DNA of 64,000 bases. Source: Anomaloglossus baeobatrachus (Eukaryota; Chordata; Amphibia; Anura; Aromobatidae). Position numbers and translations under genes: made by a program. The stretch is from assembly GCF_048569485.1 (NCBI RefSeq), contig NW_027442056.1, positions 248,001 through 312,000 on the forward strand. The letters are read 5' to 3'. Within the stretch, counting starts at the first letter, position 1. Each line of letters begins with the position of its first letter. The notes beneath the pieces were generated by a model. That model was not told the origin of the DNA and did not search any database. It was given only the letters and a program-made list of their open reading frames with translations. Below are positions 11,073-22,502 of this stretch, in pieces.

Positions 11073-11876
11073 GTTGTTCGAAGAGGTGGTTTAAGCTCCA
11101 GGCCACCTTAGTACAATGATACAATGCACACTGGAAGGTTGCGCTTGCTAGTACTCTGGGTGGATAGTATATTCATCTAGTGGAAAACATGGCCCTACCA
11201 GGATCGAGGCTATTAGACTGAGTAAGGATGGGGGGCTATGGTACAACGTGCCCCAGGACTGACGACCCTGGAGTGAGTCTGAGCTTGCTGGCTTGGGACC
11301 CCGGCAAGCCTTGGGCTCTGTAGCACACCGTACCTTGCCTTTTCATACTTTTTGAGCATATTACCCTATCCCGGCCTTCTGGCTAGGAAGGGAAATTTTT
11401 ATAATCCCGGTCGGAGGTCTGGTCAGCTTTGGGCTGAGAAACTAACACCCGGTTGGAGGTCCGGGTCAGCTTCGGCTGAGAAACCAACACCCGGTTGGAG
11501 GTCTGGGTCAGCTTCGGCTGAGAAACCAACACCCGGTTGGAGGTCCGGTTAGCCTTGGGCTGAGAAACCAACACCGGTTGACGGTCCGGGCAGTTTCGGC
11601 TGCGAAACCAACAACTAGTAGCTCTCTACTCCACTTGGGTAAGATGCCTGGGTGGACGCTGGGAGCAACGACAAGGCTCAACCAGGCTTCGGCTTGGGGG
11701 AGCACCGAAGATCCCTGACCCTTGCTGTGGCCTTCTGGCTCGGAGGGACGGGGTTGATTTTTGGGGACCCTCTCCTCACGGTGGGGTCCACACGAATCCT
11801 AGCCTTTGCACTGTTTTTGGTGTGACTTCGGTCATGCATTTTTTGTGGTGCTTTGGAAAGCTTCATTAAATCAAAA
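11073..11876 (+). mobile_element. U2-targeted short retroelement, copy A (804 bp)
   Basis: The insert starts GTTGTTCGAAGAGG and ends TTCATTAAATCAAAA against U2 nt 38. It has a 5' hairpin (AGGTGG 11084-11089 with CCACCT 11103-11108), a 42-bp minisatellite (11406-11613), two U2 stem-loop-I-like segments (11372-11388 and 11729-11740), a CCAGGC-TTCG-GCTTGG hairpin (11682-11697), a GGACCC/GGGTCC hairpin further on, and a 3' hairpin TGAC-TTCG-GTCA (11823-11834). There is no reverse transcriptase or other coding frame. The fixed site, sense orientation and A-rich end suggest target-primed reverse transcription by a partner such as a Keno-like or Utopia-like element. A short internally deleted derivative, a SINE-like element or a 5'-truncated 3' UTR all remain possible. 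Confidence 0.8.
11406..11613 (+). repeat. 42-bp minisatellite in copy A, 5 units
   Basis: Four 42-bp units start at 11406, 11448, 11490 and 11532, followed by a degenerate 40-bp unit at 11574. Each carries a short hairpin: TCAGC-TTCG-GCTGA in units 2 and 3 (11466-11479, 11508-11521), related versions in 1 and 4, and GCAGT-TTCG-GCTGC in unit 5. The length is a multiple of three, which keeps several frames open by arithmetic. Confidence 0.92.
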
Positions 11877-13147
11877 ATCTGTTCTTATCAGTTTAATATC
11901 TGATACGTCCCCTATCTGGGGACCATATATTAAATGGATTTTTAGAACAGGGAGATGGAAAAAGAGCTTGCTCTGTCCACTCCACGCATTGACCTGGTAT
12001 TGCAGTACCTCCAGGAACGGTGCACCCCTTCTTAACCCAGTTTCCAAAAGCAGAACTCGATTCACCTGATTCATATTAGCCCGATTAGCGAATTGAAATG
12101 AATTTTTATCTAACACACTTTTTACTTGCTTTATTCATCCAAATAGCAAACTCATCACCACTCAACTTCACCAACTCTGCTATGTCCCGTGCAGTATCTT
12201 GTTGTCAGTCTAATCTAGATCATGTGTAATTGAATGGAATAGATCCCTTTTGGACAAAGTGGAGTCAGATGCTGCAGTGACCACAGGTGTGAGAGGATCT
12301 ACAATTGGCATCTGGTGTTATCTCTCTGCTTCCACTCCAAATAAAGTTACCTGTTGTTACCTGAACGTCAAATACTAAGAATGGGCGGCCTATGAAAGAA
12401 TTAGTACTTTCATTAAGTATACTAAACCGGCTAATTGGGAATAGACAAACTGTAAAAAGCCCTCTGAGAAAGCCCCTCTCTAACCTTTGTTAGTAAGCTT
12501 TTCTGTAGCCTGCCTGTTGATGTATTTTCGGTTTGAACAGTGCACAACATGAAGAGACGGAACACTGGCGGCTTGTCACAATGCCCCCCGATGACATCAC
12601 AATAGCGCTGCTGCCTAGAAAACAAGCTGCGCAGAAGAAGTTGTTCTTTGGGTGGGAGGGTGGGCTAGTGGAAGGAGGGGGCAATCTCTTTTTTTCCCGG
12701 GTGGTAGGGGGATGACAGGAGAAGGGAAGCGGGTGGTGAGAAAGGTACAGAGGGCAGGGTTTGGGGGCTGGGAAGGAAAGGGAAAAGATTAGGGTTTGGG
12801 GATGATGAAAGGGCTTTCTACGGGTAAGGATGGCAAAGGGTGGCAGTGACGGAAAGTCAGGCAACCTGTCCTGTCCGTCTTTTTGTATCGTGAATTGGAA
12901 AGACTGCAAGGGGGAGGGGAGTTGCTTGCGCCCTAAAGGAGGAGTTATTCAGATTCATTGCAGTGGGCGGCGGCTGCAAAACGCACCATTCTTCTTGTTT
13001 TTGCTCTGCAAAGCAGCCTTTTCAAGGGTTGGCTTGGGTGACAAAATGTCTTGTGTAGGCGTGGGTTTGTCTCCCTCTCGCTCTCTCTCCCTAAGATGTG
13101 TCCGGCATAGGCCAGGGTGCCACTCGAGGCCCAAACCAATTCTGGTT

Positions 13148-13335
13148 ATCGCTTCTCGGCCTTTTGGCTAAGATCAAGTGTAGTATCTGTTCTTATCAGT
13201 TTAATATCTGATACGTCCCCTATCTGGGGACCATATATTAAATGGATTTTTAGAACAGGGAGATGGAAAAAGAGCTTGCTCTGTCCACTCCACGCATTGA
13301 CCTGGTATTGCAGTACCTCCAGGAACGGTGCACCC
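13148..13335 (+). ncRNA. RNU2: U2 snRNA, unit 10
   Basis: Gene and flanks match unit 1; the spacing after the split unit 9 is normal. Confidence 0.97.
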
Positions 13336-14455
13336 CTTCTTAACCCAGTTTCCAAAAGCAGAACTCGATTCACCTGATTCATATTAGCCCGATTAGCGAA
13401 TTGAAATGAATTTTTATCTAACACACTTTTTACTTGCTTTATTCATCCAAATAGCAAACTCATCACCACTCAACTTCACCAACTCTGCTATGTCCCGTGC
13501 AGTATCTTGTTGTCAGTCTAATCTAGATCATGTGTAATTGAATGGAATAGATCCCTTTTGGACAAAGTGGAGTCAGATGCTGCAGTGACCACAGGTGTGA
13601 GAGGATCTACAATTGGCATCTGGTGTTATCTCTCTGCTTCCACTCCAAATAAAGTTACCTGTTGTTACCTGAACGTCAAATACTAAGAATGGGCGGCCTA
13701 TGAAAGAATTAGTACTTTCATTAAGTATACTAAACCGGCTAATTGGGAATAGACAAACTGTAAAAAGCCCTCTGAGAAAGCCCCTCTCTAACCTTTGTTA
13801 GTAAGCTTTTCTGTAGCCTGCCTGTTGATGTATTTTCGGTTTGAACAGTGCACAACATGAAGAGACGGAACACTGGCGGCTTGTCACAATGCCCCCCGAT
13901 GACATCACAATAGCGCTGCTGCCTAGAAAACAAGCTGCGCAGAAGAAGTTGTTCTTTGGGTGGGAGGGTGGGCTAGTGGAAGGAGGGGGCAATCTCTTTT
14001 TTTCCCGGGTGGTAGGGGGATGACAGGAGAAGGGAAGCGGGTGGTGAGAAAGGTACAGAGGGCAGGGTTTGGGGGCTGGGAAGGAAAGGGAAAAGATTAG
14101 GGTTTGGGGATGATGAAAGGGCTTTCTACGGGTAAGGATGGCAAAGGGTGGCAGTGACGGAAAGTCAGGCAACCTGTCCTGTCCGTCTTTTTGTATCGTG
14201 AATTGGAAAGACTGCAAGGGGGAGGGGAGTTGCTTGCGCCCTAAAGGAGGAGTTATTCAGATTCATTGCAGTGGGCGGCGGCTGCAAAACGCACCATTCT
14301 TCTTGTTTTTGCTCTGCAAAGCAGCCTTTTCAAGGGTTGGCTTGGGTGACAAAATGTCTTGTGTAGGCGTGGGTTTGTCTCCCTCTCGCTCTCTCTCCCT
14401 AAGATGTGTCCGGCATAGGCCAGGGTGCCACTCGAGGCCCAAACCAATTTTGGTT

Positions 14456-14643
14456 ATCGCTTCTCGGCCTTTTGGCTAAGATCAAGTGTAGTATCTGTTC
14501 TTATCAGTTTAATATCTGATACGTCCCCTATCTGGGGACCATATATTAAATGGATTTTTAGAACAGGGAGATGGAAAAAGAGCTTGCTCTGTCCACTCCA
14601 CGCATTGACCTGGTATTTCAGTACCTCCAGGAACGGTGCACCC
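14456..14643 (+). ncRNA. RNU2: U2 snRNA variant, unit 11 (G163T)
   Basis: One base differs from the array consensus: G to T at 14618, U2 nt 163. It turns the stem-loop IV loop ATTGCAG into ATTTCAG, the segment bound by U2B''/U2A', so a transcript would probably bind that protein pair less well. The unit also has C to T at 14450 (-6). Confidence 0.95.
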
Positions 14644-15763
14644 CTTCTTAACCCAGTTTCCAAAAGCAGAACTCGATTCACCTGATTCATATTAGCCCGA
14701 TTAGCGAATTGAAATGAATTTTTATCTAACACACTTTTTACTTGCTTTATTCATCCAAATAGCAAACTCATCACCACTCAACTTCACCAACTCTGCTATG
14801 TCCCGTGCAGTATCTTGTTGTCAGTCTAATCTAGATCATGTGTAATTGAATGGAATAGATCCCTTTTGGACAAAGTGGAGTCAGATGCTGCAGTGACCAC
14901 AGGTGTGAGAGGATCTACAATTGGCATCTGGTGTTATCTCTCTGCTTCCACTCCAAATAAAGTTACCTGTTGTTACCTGAACGTCAAATACTAAGAATGG
15001 GCGGCCTATGAAAGAATTAGTACTTTCATTAAGTATACTAAACCGGCTAATTGGGAATAGACAAACTGTAAAAAGCCCTCTGAGAAAGCCCCTCTCTAAC
15101 CTTTGTTAGTAAGCTTTTCTGTAGCCTGCCTGTTGATGTATTTTCGGTTTGAACAGTGCACAACATGAAGAGACGGAACACTGGCGGCTTGTCACAATGC
15201 CCCCCGATGACATCACAATAGCGCTGCTGCCTAGAAAACAAGCTGCGCAGAAGAAGTTGTTCTTTGGGTGGGAGGGTGGGCTAGTGGAAGGAGGGGGCAA
15301 TCTCTTTTTTTCCCGGGTGGTAGGGGGATGACAGGAGAAGGGAAGCGGGTGGTGAGAAAGGTACAGAGGGCAGGGTTTGGGGGCTGGGAAGGAAAGGGAA
15401 AAGATTAGGGTTTGGGGATGATGAAAGGGCTTTCTACGGGTAAGGATGGCAAAGGGTGGCAGTGACGGAAAGTCAGGCAACCTGTCCTGTCCGTCTTTTT
15501 GTATCGTGAATTGGAAAGACTGCAAGGGGGAGGGGAGTTGCTTGCGCCCTAAAGGAGGAGTTATTCAGATTCATTGCAGTGGGCGGCGGCTGCAAAACGC
15601 ACCATTCTTCTTGTTTTTGCTCTGCAAAGCAGCCTTTTCAAGGGTTGGCTTGGGTGACAAAATGTCTTGTGTAGGCGTGGGTTTGTCTCCCTCTCGCTCT
15701 CTCTCCCTAAGATGTGTCCGGCATAGGCCAGGGTGCCACTCGAGGCCCAAACCAATTCTGGTT

Positions 15764-15951
15764 ATCGCTTCTCGGCCTTTTGGCTAAGATCAAGTGTAGT
15801 ATCTGTTCTTATCAGTTTAATATCTGATACGTCCCCTATCTGGGGACCATATATTAAATGGATTTTTAGAACAGGGAGATGGAAAAAGAGCTTGCTCTGT
15901 CCACTCCACGCATTGACCTGGTATTGCAGTACCTCCAGGAACGGTGCACCC
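15764..15951 (+). ncRNA. RNU2: U2 snRNA, unit 12
   Basis: Gene matches unit 1. C to G at 16111 lies in the downstream spacer. Confidence 0.97.
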
Positions 15952-17071
15952 CTTCTTAACCCAGTTTCCAAAAGCAGAACTCGATTCACCTGATTCATAT
16001 TAGCCCGATTAGCGAATTGAAATGAATTTTTATCTAACACACTTTTTACTTGCTTTATTCATCCAAATAGCAAACTCATCACCACTCAACTTCACCAACT
16101 CTGCTATGTCGCGTGCAGTATCTTGTTGTCAGTCTAATCTAGATCATGTGTAATTGAATGGAATAGATCCCTTTTGGACAAAGTGGAGTCAGATGCTGCA
16201 GTGACCACAGGTGTGAGAGGATCTACAATTGGCATCTGGTGTTATCTCTCTGCTTCCACTCCAAATAAAGTTACCTGTTGTTACCTGAACGTCAAATACT
16301 AAGAATGGGCGGCCTATGAAAGAATTAGTACTTTCATTAAGTATACTAAACCGGCTAATTGGGAATAGACAAACTGTAAAAAGCCCTCTGAGAAAGCCCC
16401 TCTCTAACCTTTGTTAGTAAGCTTTTCTGTAGCCTGCCTGTTGATGTATTTTCGGTTTGAACAGTGCACAACATGAAGAGACGGAACACTGGCGGCTTGT
16501 CACAATGCCCCCCGATGACATCACAATAGCGCTGCTGCCTAGAAAACAAGCTGCGCAGAAGAAGTTGTTCTTTGGGTGGGAGGGTGGGCTAGTGGAAGGA
16601 GGGGGCAATCTCTTTTTTTCCCGGGTGGTAGGGGGATGACAGGAGAAGGGAAGCGGGTGGTGAGAAAGGTACCGAGGGCAGGGTTTGGGGGCTGGGAAGG
16701 AAAGGGAAAAGATTAGGGTTTGGGGATGATGAAAGGGCTTTCTACGGGTAAGGATGGCAAAGGGTGGCAGTGACGGAAAGTCAGGCAACCTGTCCTGTCC
16801 GTCTTTTTGTATCGTGAATTGGAAAGACTGCAAGGGGGAGGGGAGTTGCTTGCGCCCTAAAGGAGGAGTTATTCAGATTCATTGCAGTGGGCGGCGGCTG
16901 CAAAACGCACCATTCTTCTTGTTTTTGCTCTGCAAAGCAGCCTTTTCAAGGGTTGGCTTGGGTGACAAAATGTCTTGTGTAGGCGTGGGTTTGTCTCCCT
17001 CTCGCTCTCTCTCCCTAAGATGTGTCCGGCATAGGCCAGGGTGCCACTCGAGGCCCAAACCAATTCTGGTT

Positions 17072-17259
17072 ATCGCTTCTCGGCCTTTTGGCTAAGATCA
17101 AGTGTAGTATCTGTTCTTATCAGTTTAATATCTGATACGTCCCCTATCTGGGGACCATATATTAAATGGATTTTTAGAACAGGGAGATGGAAAAAGAGCT
17201 TGCTCTGTCCACTCCACGCATTGACCTGGTATTGCAGTACCTCCAGGAACGGTGCACCC
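17072..17259 (+). ncRNA. RNU2: U2 snRNA, unit 13
   Basis: Gene matches unit 1. The upstream spacer has A to C at 16673. Confidence 0.97.
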
Positions 17260-18379
17260 CTTCTTAACCCAGTTTCCAAAAGCAGAACTCGATTCACCTG
17301 ATTCATATTAGCCCGATTAGCGAATTGAAATGAATTTTTATCTAACACACTTTTTACTTGCTTTATTCATCCAAATAGCAAACTCATCACCACTCAACTT
17401 CACCAACTCTGCTATGTCCCGTGCAGTATCTTGTTGTCAGTCTAATCTAGATCATGTGTAATTGAATGGAATAGATCCCTTTTGGACAAAGTGGAGTCAG
17501 ATGCTGCAGTGACCACAGGTGTGAGAGGATCTACAATTGGCATCTGGTGTTATCTCTCTGCTTCCACTCCAAATAAAGTTACCTGTTGTTACCTGAACGT
17601 CAAATACTAAGAATGGGCGGCCTATGAAAGAATTAGTACTTTCATTAAGTATACTAAACCGGCTAATTGGGAATAGACAAACTGTAAAAAGCCCTCTGAG
17701 AAAGCCCCTCTCTAACCTTTGTTAGTAAGCTTTTCTGTAGCCTGCCTGTTGATGTATTTTCGGTTTGAACAGTGCACAACATGAAGAGACGGAACACTGG
17801 CGGCTTGTCACAATGCCCCCCGATGACATCACAATAGCGCTGCTGCCTAGAAAACAAGCTGCGCAGAAGAAGTTGTTCTTTGGGTGGGAGGGTGGGCTAG
17901 TGGAAGGAGGGGGCAATCTCTTTTTTTCCCGGGTGGTAGGGGGATGACAGGAGAAGGGAAGCGGGTGGTGAGAAAGGTACAGAGGGCAGGGTTTGGGGGC
18001 TGGGAAGGAAAGGGAAAAGATTAGGGTTTGGGGATGATGAAAGGGCTTTCTACGGGTAAGGATGGCAAAGGGTGGCAGTGACGGAAAGTCAGGCAACCTG
18101 TCCTGTCCGTCTTTTTGTATCGTGAATTGGAAAGACTGCAAGGGGGAGGGGAGTTGCTTGCGCCCTAAAGGAGGAGTTATTCAGATTCATTGCAGTGGGC
18201 GGCGGCTGCAAAACGCACCATTCTTCTTGTTTTTGCTCTGCAAAGCAGCCTTTTCAAGGGTTGGCTTGGGTGACAAAATGTCTTGTGTAGGCGTGGGTTT
18301 GTCTCCCTCTCGCTCTCTCTCCCTAAGATGTGTCCGGCATAGGCCAGGGTGCCACTCGAGGCCCAAACCAATTCTGGTT

Positions 18380-18567
18380 ATCGCTTCTCGGCCTTTTGGC
18401 TAAGATCAAGTGTAGTATCTGTTCTTATCAGTTTAATATCTGATACGTCCCCTATCTGGGGACCATATATTAAATGGATTTTTAGAACAGGGAGATGGAA
18501 AAAGAGCTTGCTCTGTCCACTCCACGCATTGACCTGGTATTGCAGTACCTCCAGGAACGGTGCACCC
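18380..18567 (+). ncRNA. RNU2: U2 snRNA, unit 14
   Basis: Gene and flanks match unit 1. Confidence 0.97.
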
Positions 18568-19687
18568 CTTCTTAACCCAGTTTCCAAAAGCAGAACTCGA
18601 TTCACCTGATTCATATTAGCCCGATTAGCGAATTGAAATGAATTTTTATCTAACACACTTTTTACTTGCTTTATTCATCCAAATAGCAAACTCATCACCA
18701 CTCAACTTCACCAACTCTGCTATGTCCCGTGCAGTATCTTGTTGTCAGTCTAATCTAGATCATGTGTAATTGAATGGAATAGATCCCTTTTGGACAAAGT
18801 GGAGTCAGATGCTGCAGTGACCACAGGTGTGAGAGGATCTACAATTGGCATCTGGTGTTATCTCTCTGCTTCCACTCCAAATAAAGTTACCTGTTGTTAC
18901 CTGAACGTCAAATACTAAGAATGGGCGGCCTATGAAAGAATTAGTACTTTCATTAAGTATACTAAACCGGCTAATTGGGAATAGACAAACTGTAAAAAGC
19001 CCTCTGAGAAAGCCCCTCTCTAACCTTTGTTAGTAAGCTTTTCTGTAGCCTGCCTGTTGATGTATTTTCGGTTTGAACAGTGCACAACATGAAGAGACGG
19101 AACACTGGCGGCTTGTCACAATGCCCCCCGATGACATCACAATAGCGCTGCTGCCTAGAAAACAAGCTGCGCAGAAGAAGTTGTTCTTTGGGTGGGAGGG
19201 TGGGCTAGTGGAAGGAGGGGGCAATCTCTTTTTTTCCCGGGTGGTAGGGGGATGACAGGAGAAGGGAAGCGGGTGGTGAGAAAGGTACAGAGGGCAGGGT
19301 TTGGGGGCTGGGAAGGAAAGGGAAAAGATTAGGGTTTGGGGATGATGAAAGGGCTTTCTACGGGTAAGGATGGCAAAGGGTGGCAGTGACGGAAAGTCAG
19401 GCAACCTGTCCTGTCCGTCTTTTTGTATCGTGAATTGGAAAGACTGCAAGGGGGAGGGGAGTTGCTTGCGCCCTAAAGGAGGAGTTATTCAGATTCATTG
19501 CAGTGGGCGGCGGCTGCAAAACGCACCATTCTTCTTGTTTTTGCTCTGCAAAGCAGCCTTTTCAAGGGTTGGCTTGGGTGACAAAATGTCTTGTGTAGGC
19601 GTGGGTTTGTCTCCCTCTCGCTCTCTCTCCCTAAGATGTGTCCGGCATAGGCCAGGGTGCCACTCGAGGCCCAAACCAATTCTGGTT

Positions 19688-20074
19688 ATCGCTTCTCGGC
19701 CTTTTGGCTAAGATCAAGTGTAGTCCCTTCATTGGGTTTGCCTTGGTCTTGGCTGGGAGGGGCCCGGGCTTGCACAACCGCCGGCCTCGGGGATTGTTGC
19801 GCCTTTTGGTGCTTACGTCCCCTTATGGCTGGTGGTTCCTGGGCTCGGGAGGCGATCACCTGCGGCACTGCGCTTTTGTGTGGTGGCCGATGACCGTTTT
19901 CTGAAATTTGCGGATGTAATCTCATCTGTTCTTATCAGTTTAATATCTGATACGTCCCCTATCTGGGGACCATATATTAAATGGATTTTTAGAACAGGGA
20001 GATGGAAAAAGAGCTTGCTCTGTCCACTCCACGCATTGACCTGGTATTGCAGTACCTCCAGGAACGGTGCACCC
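19688..20074 (+). pseudogene. RNU2: U2 snRNA gene split by insertion, unit 15
   Basis: U2 nt 1-37 lie at 19688-19724 and nt 38-188 at 19924-20074, again without loss or duplication. The breakpoint is the same as in unit 9 although the inserted DNA is different. Confidence 0.96.
19725..19923 (+). mobile_element. second-family U2 insert, 199 bp
   Basis: This GC-rich insert starts CCCTTCATTGGG and ends GCGGATGTAATCTC. It shares no visible sequence with the other four inserts: no 42-bp repeats, no stem-loop-I-like segments, no A-rich end. A hairpin GCGCC-TTTT-GGTGC is present around 19799-19812. It codes for nothing recognisable. The same junction base suggests a heavily 5'-truncated copy, mostly 3' UTR, of another U2-specific non-LTR element; a lack of poly(A) would suit an R2- or Utopia-like 3' end. 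Too short to classify by eye. Confidence 0.65.
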
Positions 20075-21194
20075 CTTCTTAACCCAGTTTCCAAAAGCAG
20101 AACTCGATTCACCTGATTCATATTAGCCCGATTAGCGAATTGAAATGAATTTTTATCTAACACACTTTTTACTTGCTTTATTCATCCAAATAGCAAACTC
20201 ATCACCACTCAACTTCACCAACTCTGCTATGTCCCGTGCAGTATCTTGTTGTCAGTCTAATCTAGATCATGTGTAATTGAATGGAATAGATCCCTTTTGG
20301 ACAAAGTGGAGTCAGATGCTGCAGTGACCACAGGTGTGAGAGGATCTACAATTGGCATCTGGTGTTATCTCTCTGCTTCCACTCCAAATAAAGTTACCTG
20401 TTGTTACCTGAACGTCAAATACTAAGAATGGGCGGCCTATGAAAGAATTAGTACTTTCATTAAGTATACTAAACCGGCTAATTGGGAATAGACAAACTGT
20501 AAAAAGCCCTCTGAGAAAGCCCCTCTCTAACCTTTGTTAGTAAGCTTTTCTGTAGCCTGCCTGTTGATGTATTTTCGGTTTGAACAGTGCACAACATGAA
20601 GAGACGGAACACTGGCGGCTTGTCACAATGCCCCCCGATGACATCACAATAGCGCTGCTGCCTAGAAAACAAGCTGCGCAGAAGAAGTTGTTCTTTGGGT
20701 GGGAGGGTGGGCTAGTGGAAGGAGGGGGCAATCTCTTTTTTTCCCGGGTGGTAGGGGGATGACAGGAGAAGGGAAGCGGGTGGTGAGAAAGGTACAGAGG
20801 GCAGGGTTTGGGGGCTGGGAAGGAAAGGGAAAAGATTAGGGTTTGGGGATGATGAAAGGGCTTTCTACGGGTAAGGATGGCAAAGGGTGGCAGTGACGGA
20901 AAGTCAGGCAACCTGTCCTGTCCGTCTTTTTGTATCGTGAATTGGAAAGACTGCAAGGGGGAGGGGAGTTGCTTGCGCCCTAAAGGAGGAGTTATTCAGA
21001 TTCATTGCAGTGGGCGGCGGCTGCAAAACGCACCATTCTTCTTGTTTTTGCTCTGCAAAGCAGCCTTTTCAAGGGTTGGCTTGGGTGACAAAATGTCTTA
21101 TGTAGGCGTGGGTTTGTCTCCCTCTCGCTCTCTCTCCCTAAGATGTGTCCGGCATAGGCCAGGGTGCCACTCGAGGCCCAAACCAATTCTGGTT

Positions 21195-21382
21195 ATCGCT
21201 TCTCGGCCTTTTGGCTAAGATCAAGTGTAGTATCTGTTCTTATCAGTTTAATATCTGATACGTCCCCTATCTGGGGACCATATATTAAATGGATTTTTAG
21301 AACAGGGAGATGGAAAAAGAGCTTGCTCTGTCCACTCCACGCATTGACCTGGTATTGCAGTACCTCCAGGAACGGTGCACCC
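21195..21382 (+). ncRNA. RNU2: U2 snRNA, unit 16
   Basis: Gene matches unit 1. G to A at 21100 (-95) upstream. Confidence 0.97.
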
Positions 21383-22502
21383 CTTCTTAACCCAGTTTCC
21401 AAAAGCAGAACTCGATTCACCTGATTCATATTAGCCCGATTAGCGAATTGAAATGAATTTTTATCTAACACACTTTTTACTTGCTTTATTCATCCAAATA
21501 GCAAACTCATCACCACTCAACTTCACCAACTCTGCTATGTCCCGTGCAGTATCTTGTTGTCAGTCTAATCTAGATCATGTGTAATTGAATGGAATAGATC
21601 CCTTTTGGACAAAGTGGAGTCAGATGCTGCAGTGACCACAGGTGTGAGAGGATCTACAATTGGCATCTGGTGTTATCTCTCTGCTTCCACTCCAAATAAA
21701 GTTACCTGTTGTTACCTGAACGTCAAATACTAAGAATGGGCGGCCTATGAAAGAATTAGTACTTTCATTAAGTATACTAAACCGGCTAATTGGGAATAGA
21801 CAAACTGTAAAAAGCCCTCTGAGAAAGCCCCTCTCTAACCTTTGTTAGTAAGCTTTTCTGTAGCCTGCCTGTTGATGTATTTTCGGTTTGAACAGTGCAC
21901 AACATGAAGAGACGGAACACTGGCGGCTTGTCACAATGCCCCCCGATGACATCACAATAGCGCTGCTGCCTAGAAAACAAGCTGCGCAGAAGAAGTTGTT
22001 CTTTGGGTGGGAGGGTGGGCTAGTGGAAGGAGGGGGCAATCTCTTTTTTTCCCGGGTGGTAGGGGGATGACAGGAGAAGGGAAGCGGGTGGTGAGAAAGG
22101 TACAGAGGGCAGGGTTTGGGGGCTGGGAAGGAAAGGGAAAAGATTAGGGTTTGGGGATGATGAAAGGGCTTTCTACGGGTAAGGATGGCAAAGGGTGGCA
22201 GTGACGGAAAGTCAGGCAACCTGTCCTGTCCGTCTTTTTGTATCGTGAATTGGAAAGACTGCAAGGGGGAGGGGAGTTGCTTGCGCCCTAAAGGAGGAGT
22301 TATTCAGATTCATTGCAGTGGGCGGCGGCTGCAAAACGCACCATTCTTCTTGTTTTTGCTCTGCAAAGCAGCCTTTTCAAGGGTTGGCTTGGGTGACAAA
22401 ATGTCTTGTGTAGGCGTGGGTTTGTCTCCCTCTCGCTCTCTCTCCCTAAGATGTGTCCGGCATAGGCCAGGGTGCCACTCGAGGCCCAAACCAATTCTGG
22501 TT

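Larger units (their letters stand above)
11036..12027 (+). pseudogene. RNU2: U2 snRNA gene split by insertion, unit 9
   Basis: U2 nt 1-37 occupy 11036-11072 and nt 38-188 occupy 11877-12027, with 804 bp of foreign DNA between. No U2 base is lost or clearly duplicated. The split falls within GTAGT^A, the branch-site pairing sequence, so this locus cannot yield functional U2. Promoter and 3' box are unchanged, and the 3' box now lies about 1 kb from the start. Confidence 0.96.

Noticed and set aside
11076-11088. B-box-like GTTCGAAG at the element start, suggesting a tRNA-derived SINE
   Set aside because: The match to GGTTCGANNCC is partial, no A box lies upstream in the element, and no tRNA cloverleaf can be drawn.
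11073-11110. HDV-like self-cleaving ribozyme at the 5' end of the element, as in R2
   Set aside because: A hairpin AGGTGG/CCACCT is present, but I could not lay out the nested double pseudoknot by eye. A descriptor search would decide.
19845-19864. Alu-like words (GGGAGGCGATCACCTG) in the 199-bp insert
   Set aside because: The similarity is limited to a short GC-rich stretch; flanking sequence shows no 7SL-derived structure.
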